Source of the DNA: AP-15 sp963738185
Lineage (GTDB): Bacteria > Pseudomonadota > Alphaproteobacteria > ATCC43930 > CGMCC-115725
Direction: 5' to 3'
Length of the DNA stretch: 64,000 bases
Assembly (NCBI GenBank): GCA_963738185.1
Contig: CAVTVA010000001.1
Coordinates: forward strand, 986,812 to 1,050,811
Below are positions 9,271-18,379 of this stretch, in pieces. Both the position numbers and the translations under genes were made by a program. Positions within the stretch are counted from its first letter, which is position 1. Each line of letters begins with the position of its first letter. The notes under the pieces are model-generated. The model saw only the letters and a program-made list of their open reading frames with translations, made no database searches and was not told the origin of the DNA.

Positions 9271-11019
9271 TTAAGCCACGCGATCGCCTTGCCTGATCTC
9301 CACCGTGCGGTTGTCGACTGCGGGAAGCATTTGGGCGGGGTCGCGGGTGACGACGACGTCGATGACGGTCGGGCGATCGCTCTCCGCCATGCCCTGCCGC
9401 AGCGCCGGTGACAACGTTTCGGGGTCCTCGACGCGAATCCCGCCGCAGCCCATCGCGCGGGCGATCGCCGCGTAATCCATCTCGTTCAAATCGGCCGACT
9501 GGTAACGCCCGCCCATCATCGCGTGCTGCAATGCCTTGACATAGCCGGAAGCGGCGTTGTTGACGACGATCACGGTCAGGCCGCAGCCGGTGCGGCGCGC
9601 GGTCTCGAGCTCGCCGAGCATCATGTTGAACCCGCCGTCGCCGCTGATCGCGACCACCGGCCGGTCGGGGGCGGCGAGGGCGGCGCCGATCCCGCCCGGC
9701 AGCCCATAGCCGATCGAAGCAAAGCCGCGATCCGGGATGAAATGCCGCCCCGGGCTCTTGGTGTCGTAGAGCAGCCCGGTCCAATGCCCGGCGAACCCGC
9801 CATCGGCGACCAGGATCGCGTCCGCCGGCAGGGTCTGGTTCAGCTCGCGGCACAGCCGCGCCATATGCACCGGCCGGTCGCGCGAATTGAGCCGCGGTGC
9901 GGCATCCTCTTCCCAAGCCCGCATCCGTGGGGCGAGTTCGCCGATATAGTCGGCCCGCGCCGCGCGCGCGGCAGCACCCGTATCCGACAGCGCGTCGGCC
10001 AGGTCTTCGAGCCCGGCGCGCGCATCGCCCCACAGCGCGATCTCGGCGGGGATGCAGCGCCCGATCTCCTCGGCGACGATGTCGAGATGAATGACCGGGA
10101 TGTGGGCCGGCGGCAGCGCGAAACGCTTGGTCGCGATCTCGCCCAATTTGCAGCCGACGACGATCAGGCAATCCGACGCCTCGATCAATTCGTTGGCGAT
10201 GCGCGAATAGCGGCCGAACAGGCCGGCATTGAGCGGGTTCGTGCAGGCGATGCCGCCCTTGCCGCTCATCGTGTGGGCGACCGGGATCGACTGCGCCTCG
10301 GCGAAATGGGTCAAGGCGCTCCAGGCTTCGGAGAGGTGCACCCCGCCGCCGGTCAGCAGCAATGGCCGTTTGGCTTTGGCGATCAGCCGGGCGGCGCGCT
10401 CGATGTCGGCGCGGTCGGGGCGGATGCGCCGGGCCGGCGCCTGCAGCGTCGCTTCATCGATGACGAAATCCTCGGGCGCAAAATCGTGGGCGCCGTGGCA
10501 GACGTCCTCGGGCACGTCGAGCAGCACCGGCCCCGGCCGCCCCGAGGTCGCCACCGCGAACGCGCGCCGCACCAGCTCGGGGATGCGGCTCGTCATCTCG
10601 ACCCGGATCAGCTCCTTGACCGCGGGCTTGAGGATTTCGGCCTGGCGGCATTCCTGGGTCATGTTCTTCCAGGAATGGGCGCGGTTGGTGTCGCCGGCGA
10701 TCGCGACGATCGGGATGCCGCCGTTCAGCGACTCGACGAGCCCGGTCACGAGGTTGGTGGCGCCGGGGCCGAGCGTGCCGTCGCAAATGCCGGGGCGGTT
10801 GGTGACCCGGGCATAGGCGTCGGCGGCAAAGGCGCCGCAGCGCTCGTCGTTGATCAGATGATGGTCCAAGCCGACCAGGCCGATCGCGTCATAGAACGGC
10901 AGCAATTGGAACCCGCCCATGCCGAACATCGGCCCGGCGCCCGACAAACGCAGCATCTCGGCGAGCGCGCGCCCGCCATTCATCGTGCCCGACGGGCGAT
11001 TTTGCCCCGTTGTGTTCAT
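9271..11019 (-). CDS. acetolactate-synthase-like thiamine pyrophosphate enzyme
   Basis: A 582-residue TPP-dependent decarboxylase/carboligase with the three-domain layout of acetohydroxyacid synthase, benzoylformate decarboxylase and sulfoacetaldehyde acetyltransferase. The catalytic Glu is E59 (LINDERCGAFAADAYAR); the TPP/Mg motif is ISGDGGFNMMLGELETA with the closing NNAASGY. GIPIVAIAGDT and GRPGPVLLDVPED are family landmarks. It is too generic to assign as IlvB: no regulatory subunit lies nearby and the neighbours are catabolic. It is probably co-transcribed with the unknown duplicated-domain gene upstream and the SDR downstream. Confidence 0.85.
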   Translation of the reverse strand: MNTTGQNRPSGTMNGGRALAEMLRLSGAGPMFGMGGFQLLPFYDAIGLVGLDHHLINDERCGAFAADAYARVTNRPGICDGTLGPGATNLVTGLVESLNGGIPIVAIAGDTNRAHSWKNMTQECRQAEILKPAVKELIRVEMTSRIPELVRRAFAVATSGRPGPVLLDVPEDVCHGAHDFAPEDFVIDEATLQAPARRIRPDRADIERAARLIAKAKRPLLLTGGGVHLSEAWSALTHFAEAQSIPVAHTMSGKGGIACTNPLNAGLFGRYSRIANELIEASDCLIVVGCKLGEIATKRFALPPAHIPVIHLDIVAEEIGRCIPAEIALWGDARAGLEDLADALSDTGAAARAARADYIGELAPRMRAWEEDAAPRLNSRDRPVHMARLCRELNQTLPADAILVADGGFAGHWTGLLYDTKSPGRHFIPDRGFASIGYGLPGGIGAALAAPDRPVVAISGDGGFNMMLGELETARRTGCGLTVIVVNNAASGYVKALQHAMMGGRYQSADLNEMDYAAIARAMGCGGIRVEDPETLSPALRQGMAESDRPTVIDVVVTRDPAQMLPAVDNRTVEIRQGDRVA

Positions 11020-11042
11020 GTTGTCTCTCCTCTCATTGGCCT

Positions 11043-11209
11043 GTCATTGCGAGGAGCGCGACGTTAGCCGAAGCCCGCGGGCTTGACCCGCGTGGGCGAC
11101 GCGGCAATCTCGTGCCAATGAGGGCCAAGGCGGCCAAGGCGGATCAAGATTGCGTCGCGGAGCCTATCCTGGGGCGGCGCATCGCGCCAACCCGGGGGCT
11201 CGCAATGAC
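11043..11209. repeat. dispersed inverted repeat (GTCATTGCGAG type)
   Basis: Second copy of the family seen at 3040-3159: it starts GTCATTGCGAGGAGCGCGAC and ends CTCGCAATGAC. The interior holds further complementary blocks (GCGGCAATCTCG and AAGATTGCGTCGCGG). It fills the gap between the TPP enzyme and the duplicated-domain gene. Confidence 0.72.
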
Positions 11210-11214
11210 AGCAA

Positions 11215-12023
11215 TTACCGGGACAGCGCCCGGCGTAACCCCGCGACGAATTCGCAGGCGCTGATGCCTTCGCCAAGGCCGAGCGCCGCGGCCCTTGCGT
11301 TGACCCGGCTGACGATCCCGTCCTGGTAGGTCGAGCGCGCGTCGCCGATCCGGGCGCTGGCCGCCGCGACGGTCGCCGCGGCGATGCCGCGCCGGTCGAG
11401 CGCCGGCAGGCGCGAGACGCCAGCCTCGTCCTTGCCGATCCCGGCGTCGTTGTAGAGGGCGCCGCGCACGTCATATTTGAGCGCGGTCTCCGGCTTGCCG
11501 CCGAGCAGCCCGCCATGCGAGCCGGTGACGACGATCGCCTCGCGGTGATCGGGCAAGCACCAGCGAAGCGGAGTCGAGCGCCCAGACCTGCGGTGCTTCG
11601 GAGATCAGCAGAAACGCCGCCTCGCAGCGCTTCCGGCGGCGACTGATCGGTCGGCCGCGCCTGCTGCAGCCGGGCGGCGGCGGCGCGGCACGATTGGCCG
11701 GAGACGACCCCGAGCGATATGGCGAGCCCGTTCGCATGAGTGACGATGCCGTGCGCCATCATGTCGGCGCCGTCGCCGATCCGCGCCGTGTCGTGACCGA
11801 CGGCCGCCGCGGCGACGCCGAATTCCTGCATGTAATCGAGGCCGCCGATCCCGGCGCGGTCGCGGCCGATGCCGGCATCGTTGAAGATGGCCGCCGCGGC
11901 GTGGAGCTTGGCTGCGAGATAGGCGGCATAGACGCCGCCATGCGAGGCGTTGACGACAACGGCGCCGGCCGCCTCCGGCCCGACCCGGGTGATGCTGTCG
12001 GCGATGACGATCGCAGCATTCAT
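11215..12023 (-). pseudogene. unnamed protein with two copies of an SHGG / NDAGIG domain, frameshifted
   Basis: I do not recognise a named family. The N-terminal half contains VVNASHGGVYAAYLAAKL, IFNDAGIGRDRAGIGGLDY, AAAVGHDTARIGDGADM and GIVTHAN. The C-terminal half repeats the pattern: VVTGSHGGLLGG, LYNDAGIGKDEAGVSRL, AAATVAAASARIGDARS and GIVSRVN. Conserved His, Asn, Asp and Arg-Ile-Gly-Asp suggest an enzymatic or ligand-binding site. The frame changes near 11640 and again near 11560; the linker reads EAAFLLISEAPQVWALDSAS in the third frame. Its place upstream of the TPP enzyme suggests the same operon. No function is assigned. Confidence 0.65.
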
Positions 12024-12185
12024 CGATGCGTCTCGCGCGTGGTGAGGCTGCCCGGCATCATGCCGAACCGAGCGCCCAGCAACAACGGGCTCGATGGCCC
12101 TCGCGGTCGGGGAGGAATTCTCTTAGCATCATACCTCGCGAGCATCGTGCTCGGAGTTCGCTCCCCTGGATCAGGAGGAATGGAG

Positions 12186-12620
12186 ATGCTGAAGGGCTTC
12201 AAGAACTTCCTGATGCGCGGCGACGTCATCGTCGTCGCCGTCGGACTGGTCGTGGCGTTGGCGTTCAGCAACCTCGTCAAGGCGTTCACCGACAACATCA
12301 TCAACCCGCTGATCGCCTCGGCCCAAGGCGGCGTCAAGGGCCCCGGGCTCGGCTGGCAATTGGTCAATGGCGGCGGCGACGGCACCTACCTCAACCTCGG
12401 CGCGTTCATTTCGGCGATTATCTACTTCATCATCTTCATGGCGGTCGTGTACTTCCTGATAATCCTGCCCTACAAGATGATCATGGCCCGGCGGGGCCAT
12501 ACGGTGTTCGGCGAGCCGCCGCTGACCAAGACCTGCCCGGCGTGCCTGTCCGACGACCTGCCCCCGGCGGCGAGGAAATGCAAGCACTGCGGCTCGGAGA
12601 TCGGCGGCATCGCCGCCTGA
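12186..12620 (+). CDS. mscL: large-conductance mechanosensitive channel MscL with C-terminal zinc ribbon
   Basis: Inner-membrane pentameric channel that opens under membrane tension and protects against hypo-osmotic shock. MLKGFKNFLMRGDVIVVAVG is the usual N-terminus and first helix. The second helix is AFISAIIYFIIFMAVVYFLI. After it comes a four-cysteine ribbon (CPACLSDDLPPAARKCKHCG) instead of the plain charged helix of the E. coli protein. The second ATG at 12186 was chosen because AGGAGG lies seven bases upstream; an ATG six bases earlier is too close. Length is 144 residues. The gene is divergent from the duplicated-domain gene. Confidence 0.92.
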   Translation: MLKGFKNFLMRGDVIVVAVGLVVALAFSNLVKAFTDNIINPLIASAQGGVKGPGLGWQLVNGGGDGTYLNLGAFISAIIYFIIFMAVVYFLIILPYKMIMARRGHTVFGEPPLTKTCPACLSDDLPPAARKCKHCGSEIGGIAA

Positions 12621-12641
12621 CCCCCGCTGCCGTCGCCGCCG

Positions 12642-13619
12642 TCAAGCCGCCGCGGCAGGCCCCCGCGTTTGCAGCACCGCGCGGATCGCGGTGGTGATCC
12701 GGTTGCGGTCGGGGAAGACGTGGTTTTCGAGGACCGGGCTGTAGGGGATCGGCACCTGCAATGCGCAGACCCGCTGCACCGGGGCCTGGAGCCGGGCAAA
12801 GGTCGCCGCGTCCTCGGTGGCGATCGCGGCGATTTCGGCGGCAAAGCCGGCGGTCGGCCCGGCCTCGTCGGCGATCACGAGCCGCCCGGTTTTCCGCACC
12901 GAGCGACGGATCGTCTCCTTGTCCAGCGGCACCAGGGTGCGCGGATCGACGATCTCGACCGAGACCCCCTCGGCGGCCAGCGCCTCGGCCGCGGCCAATG
13001 CCTCGTGCACTAGCCAGGCGAGCGCTACCACGGTCACGTCAGTGCCCTCGCGCTTCACTTCGGCCTCTCCCAGCGGGACCGTGTAATCCTCCTCCGGCAC
13101 CGGCCCGCGGCGCGCCATCAATCGGCTCGACTCGAACGAGACGACCGGGTTGTTGTCGCGGATCGCGGCCTTGATCAGGCCCTTGATGTCGTGCGGCGTC
13201 GACGGCAGGAACATCTTCAGCCCGGCGACATTCATAAACATCGCATAGGGCGACTGCGAGTGCTGCGCCGCGACCTGGCCGCCGCCGCCGACCGACGCGC
13301 GAAACAGGATCGGGAAGGTCGCCTGGCCGCCGAACATATAGTGGATTTTGGCCGCCTGGTTGACGATCTGGTCCATCGCGACAAACGAGAACGTGACCTG
13401 CCGCCAATCGACAATCGGGCGAAACCCGCAGCCGGCCGCACCGATCGCCATCCCGGTCAGCGCCGCCTCGGTGATCGGCGTCGCCTTGACCCGCTCGGCG
13501 CCAAACTCGTTCAAGAGCGGCGGCAGCGCGTCAGTCGACATGTAAAAAATCTTGGGGTCGCGCCGCATCTCCTCGGCAATCGCCTCAAGCGCGGCCTCGG
13601 CATACGTCAGCTCTCGCAT
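12642..13619 (-). CDS. 2-oxo acid dehydrogenase E1 component, beta subunit
   Basis: About 325 residues, a transketolase-like beta subunit of pyruvate, acetoin or branched-chain 2-oxo acid dehydrogenase. Landmarks: ITEAALTGMAIGAAGCGFRP, DWRQVTFSFVAMDQIVNQAA, VEIVDPRTLVPLD and the C-terminal domain. The start at 13619 has GGGGAGGG upstream. It forms the E1 heterotetramer with the alpha subunit encoded just upstream on the same strand. No E2 or E3 gene lies nearby, so the complex (acetoin-type, pyruvate or other) cannot be fixed. Confidence 0.88.
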   Translation of the reverse strand: MRELTYAEAALEAIAEEMRRDPKIFYMSTDALPPLLNEFGAERVKATPITEAALTGMAIGAAGCGFRPIVDWRQVTFSFVAMDQIVNQAAKIHYMFGGQATFPILFRASVGGGGQVAAQHSQSPYAMFMNVAGLKMFLPSTPHDIKGLIKAAIRDNNPVVSFESSRLMARRGPVPEEDYTVPLGEAEVKREGTDVTVVALAWLVHEALAAAEALAAEGVSVEIVDPRTLVPLDKETIRRSVRKTGRLVIADEAGPTAGFAAEIAAIATEDAATFARLQAPVQRVCALQVPIPYSPVLENHVFPDRNRITTAIRAVLQTRGPAAAA

Positions 13620-13677
13620 CGTCCCTCCCCTCGCAAAAAGCAAGACGCCCCGACCTCAGCTACGCCACCGCTCGCTT

Positions 13678-13752
13678 CCCCGGCGCAGACCCGGGGCCCA
13701 TCTTGCAAACCGACGAGCACCGGGCCGGTGGGTCCCGGCTTCCGCCGGGAAA
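13678..13752. repeat. GC-rich inverted repeat between E1 subunits
   Basis: CCCCGGCGCAGACCCGGGGC, then after a spacer GGGTCCCGGCTTCCGCCGGG. It resembles the CATCCCGGCGCAGG family and lies in the 193-base gap between the E1 alpha and beta genes, an unusual gap for an operon. Confidence 0.45.
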
Positions 13753-13812
13753 GCGGTTCGTGGTTTCGGGCAGGGCGCGTCGGCCATCCCCGGGTCGCTG
13801 AGGCACTCCGCA

Positions 13813-14805
13813 TCACGCTGCGAACACATCCTCGCTCGCCTGCTCGGGCAGCGGGAACGGGCTCGCCTCGGCAAAGGAAATGGCCGCCTCGATCGCCGCC
13901 GCCACCTGGCGCCCGATCGCGTCCATCCCCGCGTCGTCGAGGTCGCCCTGCTCGCGCAGCCGCCGCTCTAGGAGCGCGATCGGGTCCCGCCTTTGCCACG
14001 CCTCGAGCTCCGCCCCATCGCGGCGGTCGGGCTGGCCCTGGCGCTCGGTATGGGCGCGCCAGCGATAGGTCTTGCATTCGATCAGGCTCGGCCCCTCGCC
14101 GGCGCGCGCCCGCTCGACCGCCCGGTTGGCCGCCTGATAGACCGCGAACACGTCGTTGCCGTCGACCACGACCCCCGGTATGCCATAGCCGGCCGCGCGC
14201 GCCGCCACGTCGCCCAGCGCATGGGTCGCCGCGGCCGCGGTGTTCGCCGCATACATGTTGTTCTCGCACACATAGAGCATCGGCAACTTCCAGGTCGCCG
14301 CGATGTTCAGGCATTCGTGAAACGGCCCGGCATTGGACGCGCCGTCGCCAAAAAACGACACCGCGACCCCGCCTTTCCCTTCCATCTGCGCCGCCAGCCC
14401 GGCGCCGGTGATAATCGAAATCCCGCCCGCGACGATGCCGTTCGCGCCGAGCATGCCGATCGCGAAATCGGCGATGTGCATCGAGCCGCCCTTGCCCTTG
14501 CAATAGCCCCCTTGCCGGCCATAAAGCTCGGCCATCATCCGGTTCAAATCGGCGCCCTTGGCGATGCAATGCCCGTGGCCGCGATGCGTCGAGATGATCC
14601 GGTCGCCCTGCCCGAGCGCGGTGCACACGCCCACCGCCACCGCCTCCTCGCCGATATACGAGTGCACCACCCCATAAATCTTGCCGGCCCGGTAATCGGC
14701 CGAGGCGCGCTCCTCAAACCGCCGGATCGTCACCATCGCCCGCAGCATCTCGCGCTGCTGATCGGGCGGCAAATTCGCCGACACCCCCTGCATCGAAAGG
14801 CTCAT
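13813..14805 (-). CDS. 2-oxo acid dehydrogenase E1 component, alpha subunit
   Basis: About 330 residues, TPP-binding alpha subunit. The TPP motif GDGASNAGPFHECLN closing with CENNMYA is intact; HRGHGHCIAKG and LYGRQGGYCKGKGGSMHIAD are typical of pyruvate/acetoin dehydrogenases. The phosphorylation-loop-like segment ECKTYRWRAHTE is present. The start at 14805 follows GGAGGGG. It is paired with the beta subunit downstream, although a repeat-filled gap of about 190 bases separates them. The substrate is unresolved. Confidence 0.88.
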   Translation of the reverse strand: MSLSMQGVSANLPPDQQREMLRAMVTIRRFEERASADYRAGKIYGVVHSYIGEEAVAVGVCTALGQGDRIISTHRGHGHCIAKGADLNRMMAELYGRQGGYCKGKGGSMHIADFAIGMLGANGIVAGGISIITGAGLAAQMEGKGGVAVSFFGDGASNAGPFHECLNIAATWKLPMLYVCENNMYAANTAAAATHALGDVAARAAGYGIPGVVVDGNDVFAVYQAANRAVERARAGEGPSLIECKTYRWRAHTERQGQPDRRDGAELEAWQRRDPIALLERRLREQGDLDDAGMDAIGRQVAAAIEAAISFAEASPFPLPEQASEDVFAA

Positions 14806-14934
14806 CGCGCCCCTCCACCCGCTCGAACCCCGCCATGATGGGCCACCTCCGGCAGGGTGGCAACCGCCACCTCGCCCCGGCGCTTCGCCCCGGCCTTGCA
14901 ATCTTCTCAGTCCATGAGCCGCCCCCTCACTGAC

Positions 14935-14968
14935 CCTTCCCCCCGGCGGGGGAGGGAAGCGTGGGGGC
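14935..14968. repeat. GC-rich palindromic repeat
   Basis: CCTTCCCCCCGGCGGGGGAG with trailing GGAAGCGTGGGGG, related to the palindromes at 1724 and 42583. It lies between the E1 alpha gene and the antitoxin gene. Confidence 0.5.
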
Positions 14969-15059
14969 TGCGGCCGCGGCCGTGATCGCCTGGGTAGCGA
15001 CAGCCCCGGAAGAGCCCGATATGATGCATGCATCAATTCATTCACGCCACGGAGACGCC

Positions 15060-15353
15060 ATGGAACGCCGCATCGATGCCCACCTCGCCCGCACCCAATT
15101 CGGCCAGATCATGGACTTGGCCGTGAAGAACAACGAGCGGTTCATCGTCGATCGGCGCGGCGAGCCCGCAATCGTTATTATGAGCGTGCACGATTTCGTC
15201 CGCACCGCGGCACCACCGCCCGATTGGCTGCAAAAGGCGTGGTCGGGCGCGAAAAGCCGCCGGCTGGAGGCGCTGACACAAAGCGAAGTCGATGCCGAGA
15301 TTGCGGCTTACCGCCGCGAACGAGACACCGCCAATGGTGATGGGCAGAGGTGA
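15060..15353 (+). CDS. Phd/YefM-family antitoxin
   Basis: A 97-residue type II antitoxin. The N-terminal Phd/YefM fold reads RTQFGQIMDLAVKNNERFIV, DRRGEPAIVIMSVHDFV; the C-terminal tail is the toxin-binding, flexible part. The start at 15060 is preceded by ACGGAGA. The stop overlaps the GTG start of the PIN toxin by four bases, the normal arrangement for translational coupling. The antitoxin probably represses its own promoter. Confidence 0.87.
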   Translation: MERRIDAHLARTQFGQIMDLAVKNNERFIVDRRGEPAIVIMSVHDFVRTAAPPPDWLQKAWSGAKSRRLEALTQSEVDAEIAAYRRERDTANGDGQR

Positions 15354-15805
15354 TCCGGGCCGTAATCGACACCAACGTGCTCGTCTCCGGCCTGCTGCGC
15401 CCATCGGGAAATGAAGCGCTAATCCTTCTCGCGATCCATCAGGGCTTGGTCCGGCCCTGTTTCTCGACAGAGATATTGGAGGAGTACGCGGCCGCGCTTG
15501 CCCGGCCGAAGTTTTCGTTCCCGGCAGACGAGATCGCTGCACTGATCGCGATGCTACGGCATAGTGGCGAGCTGTTCGCGGCCGCAGACTCGCCCGCCGC
15601 GTCCCCCGACCCGTCGGACACCAAGTTTCTGCGCTGCGCCCACGACGCCCAGGCCGAATTCATCGTCACCGGCAACAGACGCGACTTTCCGCAGCCCTCC
15701 TATGGCCCGACCCATATCGTGTCCGCCGGCCAGCTCCTCGCCCGCATCGCAGGCGAGATTCTGACCGGCAAAGACGCGGCGCATACCGTCACCGTAATCC
15801 AGTAA
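15350..15805 (+). CDS. PIN-domain toxin (putative toxin-antitoxin system toxin component)
   Basis: A 151-residue PIN-fold ribonuclease of the larger COG1569-like type. The first catalytic Asp is in AVIDTNVLVSGLL; acidic residues LEEYAAAL and DTKFLRCAHDAQAEFIVTGN complete the metal site. It begins at a GTG that overlaps the antitoxin stop. RNA cleavage is known for the family; this toxin's target is unknown. Confidence 0.88.
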   Translation: MIRAVIDTNVLVSGLLRPSGNEALILLAIHQGLVRPCFSTEILEEYAAALARPKFSFPADEIAALIAMLRHSGELFAAADSPAASPDPSDTKFLRCAHDAQAEFIVTGNRRDFPQPSYGPTHIVSAGQLLARIAGEILTGKDAAHTVTVIQ

Positions 15806-15832
15806 AGTGCATTTCTGCGGCTCGGTCGAGAG

Positions 15833-17240
15833 TTAAGTTCTCAACCCCTTGTACAGGTAGGCCTTAACCTTTTCTGAGCCATAGTACTCTGCAAGCTGAA
15901 GAAGGCTCTTTCCAGCACAAGACGATTTTGAGGAAACGCCGTAGACTTCCATCATCATTATAACTTCAAGATTATCGTAGCTTATGGCCTGTATGAGTGG
16001 TCGATCCTCGTCTGGACCCTCACCTTTGCCGGCCCCGGAATATAACCCTGACGTGTTAACGTATCCGTCGGTCCAATAGCTTTGTCTTGGGTCCATGCCG
16101 AGCTTTAGGAAAGTGTCTACGATTTTGAAATACCTTCTGGGATCGGCCCGCAGGATTCTCTCGTCCTCCAGGTCGACGAATTCGGCGGGATCCTTGAGGC
16201 GGGTTCTATTAATAGCCTCCACGCATACGTTATAGCCCAATTCACCGCATTTTACGCACCATTTGTACCCGCGCGACCAGTCGTGCCCTGTGCACCCGTC
16301 CCAACCTCGTTCACCCAGCCGTTGCCGGCCCTTAGCCCGCTTCTTGCCGCACGCGGAGCAGATACAGCCGTCCCACCTGTGCGCCGCGTTCCTGCACAGA
16401 GGCGGCAGCTTCCCGAGGCTCACGTCCGATACCGGAGCTGGCGCGGAAGGCCGCGGAAATTCTTGCGCACCACCCACGCGATATCCGGTATCGGCGAAAG
16501 TCGGAACGGGCGAGGGCGTCCTGGCCGGAGGCCAAGAATCGTGGGTATCCGAACGGCTTGCTTCAGGTATGGTCTTCGATGCCGAGTGTGTTCGTCCGGC
16601 TCCCCGGCGGTTGCGTTCCTGCGCCGCCTCGGCCTCCAAGATTTGACGGAGTTCTGCGTCCGAAAATTGGGCTTCGCGTATGGTTGCTCTTAGCCCGTAG
16701 AGGAATCGCAACCAAGTGGGGTGATCCCAGGACGTCCCATATTTCGCAAAAAATTCCCCCGTGGCCTGGCGTACAGTTAACAACCTGTAAATCAGCGTTT
16801 GGCCACTCATACCGTCTTTCATGTTAATGGCCCGCATAGCATCGAGATCGGGCGACCCTCCCTCTTTGTATTGGGTACGGTAATATTGTGAAAATTCCCG
16901 TGGATGTAGAGCACATCCGCACCAGACAGCCAACCGTATCTTAACGACGTTTATAATTTGGCTATTCGGATCACCATGTTCAGCGAATGCCTCTCGGAGC
17001 AAAGGCGCGAGCGATTTACCACCCATTGTCTCCAAAATCTTCACCTGTTGAAGTCGCGCTGCGGCTTCGGTTTCGTTTCGGAGCCGTGATAGAGCATCAC
17101 TGACCCGCTGAAACTCCATACCTGAAGTATCTGCAATACTCAGCACGGTTGGCTGAGCGTCTACGCCTACCTCAGTGTTCGACGGCAACGTGTGTCCGTC
17201 TAGTTCCGCATCGCTGCCGCACAAGGGACAGTTGTAGTTA
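15833..17240 (-). pseudogene. C-terminal half of an ankyrin/zinc-ribbon protein cut by IS630
   Basis: Open for about 465 codons but with only a TTG start. The first in-frame residues, immediately next to the element, are NYNCPLCGSDAELDG, half of a zinc ribbon whose other CxxC lies beyond the IS at about 18410. Next come a helical region, a Ser/Pro linker, then HRWDGCICSACGKK and WSRGYKWCVKCGE, two Cys-rich H-x-W-type motifs. The end (DRPLIQAISYDNLEVIMMME) looks like an ankyrin repeat. GC is visibly lower than in neighbouring genes, suggesting acquisition. It may still be translated from the TTG. Function is unknown. Confidence 0.8.
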
Positions 17241-18379
17241 GTGGATTAACTCTAACGGATAGGGCGTATCTTCGATTATCCTGGCGTGGGGTATGGGGGA
17301 CCAGCAATGCGCCAGGGGATCACGCTGAGTGCCGGCGATCGAGGCCGCTTGGAAGCGGTGGTGGCGGATCGCAACAGTCCGCAAAAGCACGTCTGGCGGG
17401 CGCGGATCGTGCTGCTGTCGGCCGAGGGGCTGGGGACGGCGGCGATCATGCGCCAGAGCGGCAAGGGCAAGAACGCCGTCAAGCGCTGGCCTGAGCGTTA
17501 TCAAACCGAAGGCGTGGCTGGGCTGCTGCGCGACAAGACCCGACCGTCGCGCATTGCGCCGCTGCCGCCCGCGATGCGCGAGCATACGGTGGCCTTGACG
17601 CTGGCCGATCCGCCGGGGGAGGCCACCCATTGGACGGCCGCGATGATGGCCAAGGCGGCCGGTGTCAGCGTCAGTTCGGTGCAGCGGATCTGGCGCGCCT
17701 ACGGGCTGCAGCCGCATCGGGTGCGACAGTTCAAGCTGTCGCGCGATCTGCAGTTCGCTGCCAAGCTCAACGACATCGTCGGCCTCTACGTCGATCCGCC
17801 GGCGCATGCGGTGGTGTTGTCGCTCGATGAGAAATCGCAAATCCAGGCGCTTGATCGTACCCAGCCCGGGCTCCCCCTCAAGCCCGGCCGATGTGGCACG
17901 ATGACCCACGACTACAAGCGCCACGGCACCACGACCCTGTTCGCCGCCCTCAACATCCTGGAAGGCAAGATCATCGGCCGCTGCATGCAGCGCCACCGCC
18001 ACCAGGAGTTCATCCGCTTCCTCAACGCCATCGAGGCCGACATTCCTGCCGGCAAGATCGTCCACGTCATCCTCGACAACTACGCCACCCACAAGCATCC
18101 CAAAGTTCGCGCCTGGCTCGGACGGCATCCGCGGTTTGTCTTCCACTTCACCCCGACCTCGGCCTCCTGGCTCAACGCCGTGGAGGGCTTCTTCGCAAAG
18201 CTGACCCGACGTCGGCTCAAACGCGGCACCTTCCGCTCGATCGTCGAACTCCAGGCCGCGATCAACCGCTTCCTCCGCGAGGCCAACGATCTACCGAGTC
18301 CCTTTGTCTGGACCGCTGACCCCGATAAGATCATCGCTGCTGTCAGACGTGGGTACCAAGCGTTAGATTCGATCCATTA
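17239..18379 (+). mobile_element. IS630-family insertion sequence, complete
   Basis: Element of about 1,137 bases (17241-18377) bounded by TA at 17239-17240 and 18378-18379, the target duplication typical of IS630/mariner elements. Including the TA, the left end reads TAGTGGATTAACTCTAACG; the right end, reverse-complemented, reads TAATGGATCGAATCTAACG, matching at 15 of 19 positions. It carries one intact transposase. Removing the element plus one TA joins the flanking minus-strand frames in phase (THPP-NYNCPLCG), which confirms the boundaries. Confidence 0.92.

Noticed and set aside
9523..11067. Long open frame (about 514 codons) antisense to the TPP enzyme
   Set aside because: High GC removes stops from the opposite strand; the sequence is low-complexity and Arg/Gly/Asp-rich with no recognisable domain, while the sense frame is a clear TPP enzyme.
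13191..14411. Long plus-strand open frame antisense to both E1 subunits
   Set aside because: Arg/Pro-rich with no domain, fully explained as the complement of two well-conserved genes.
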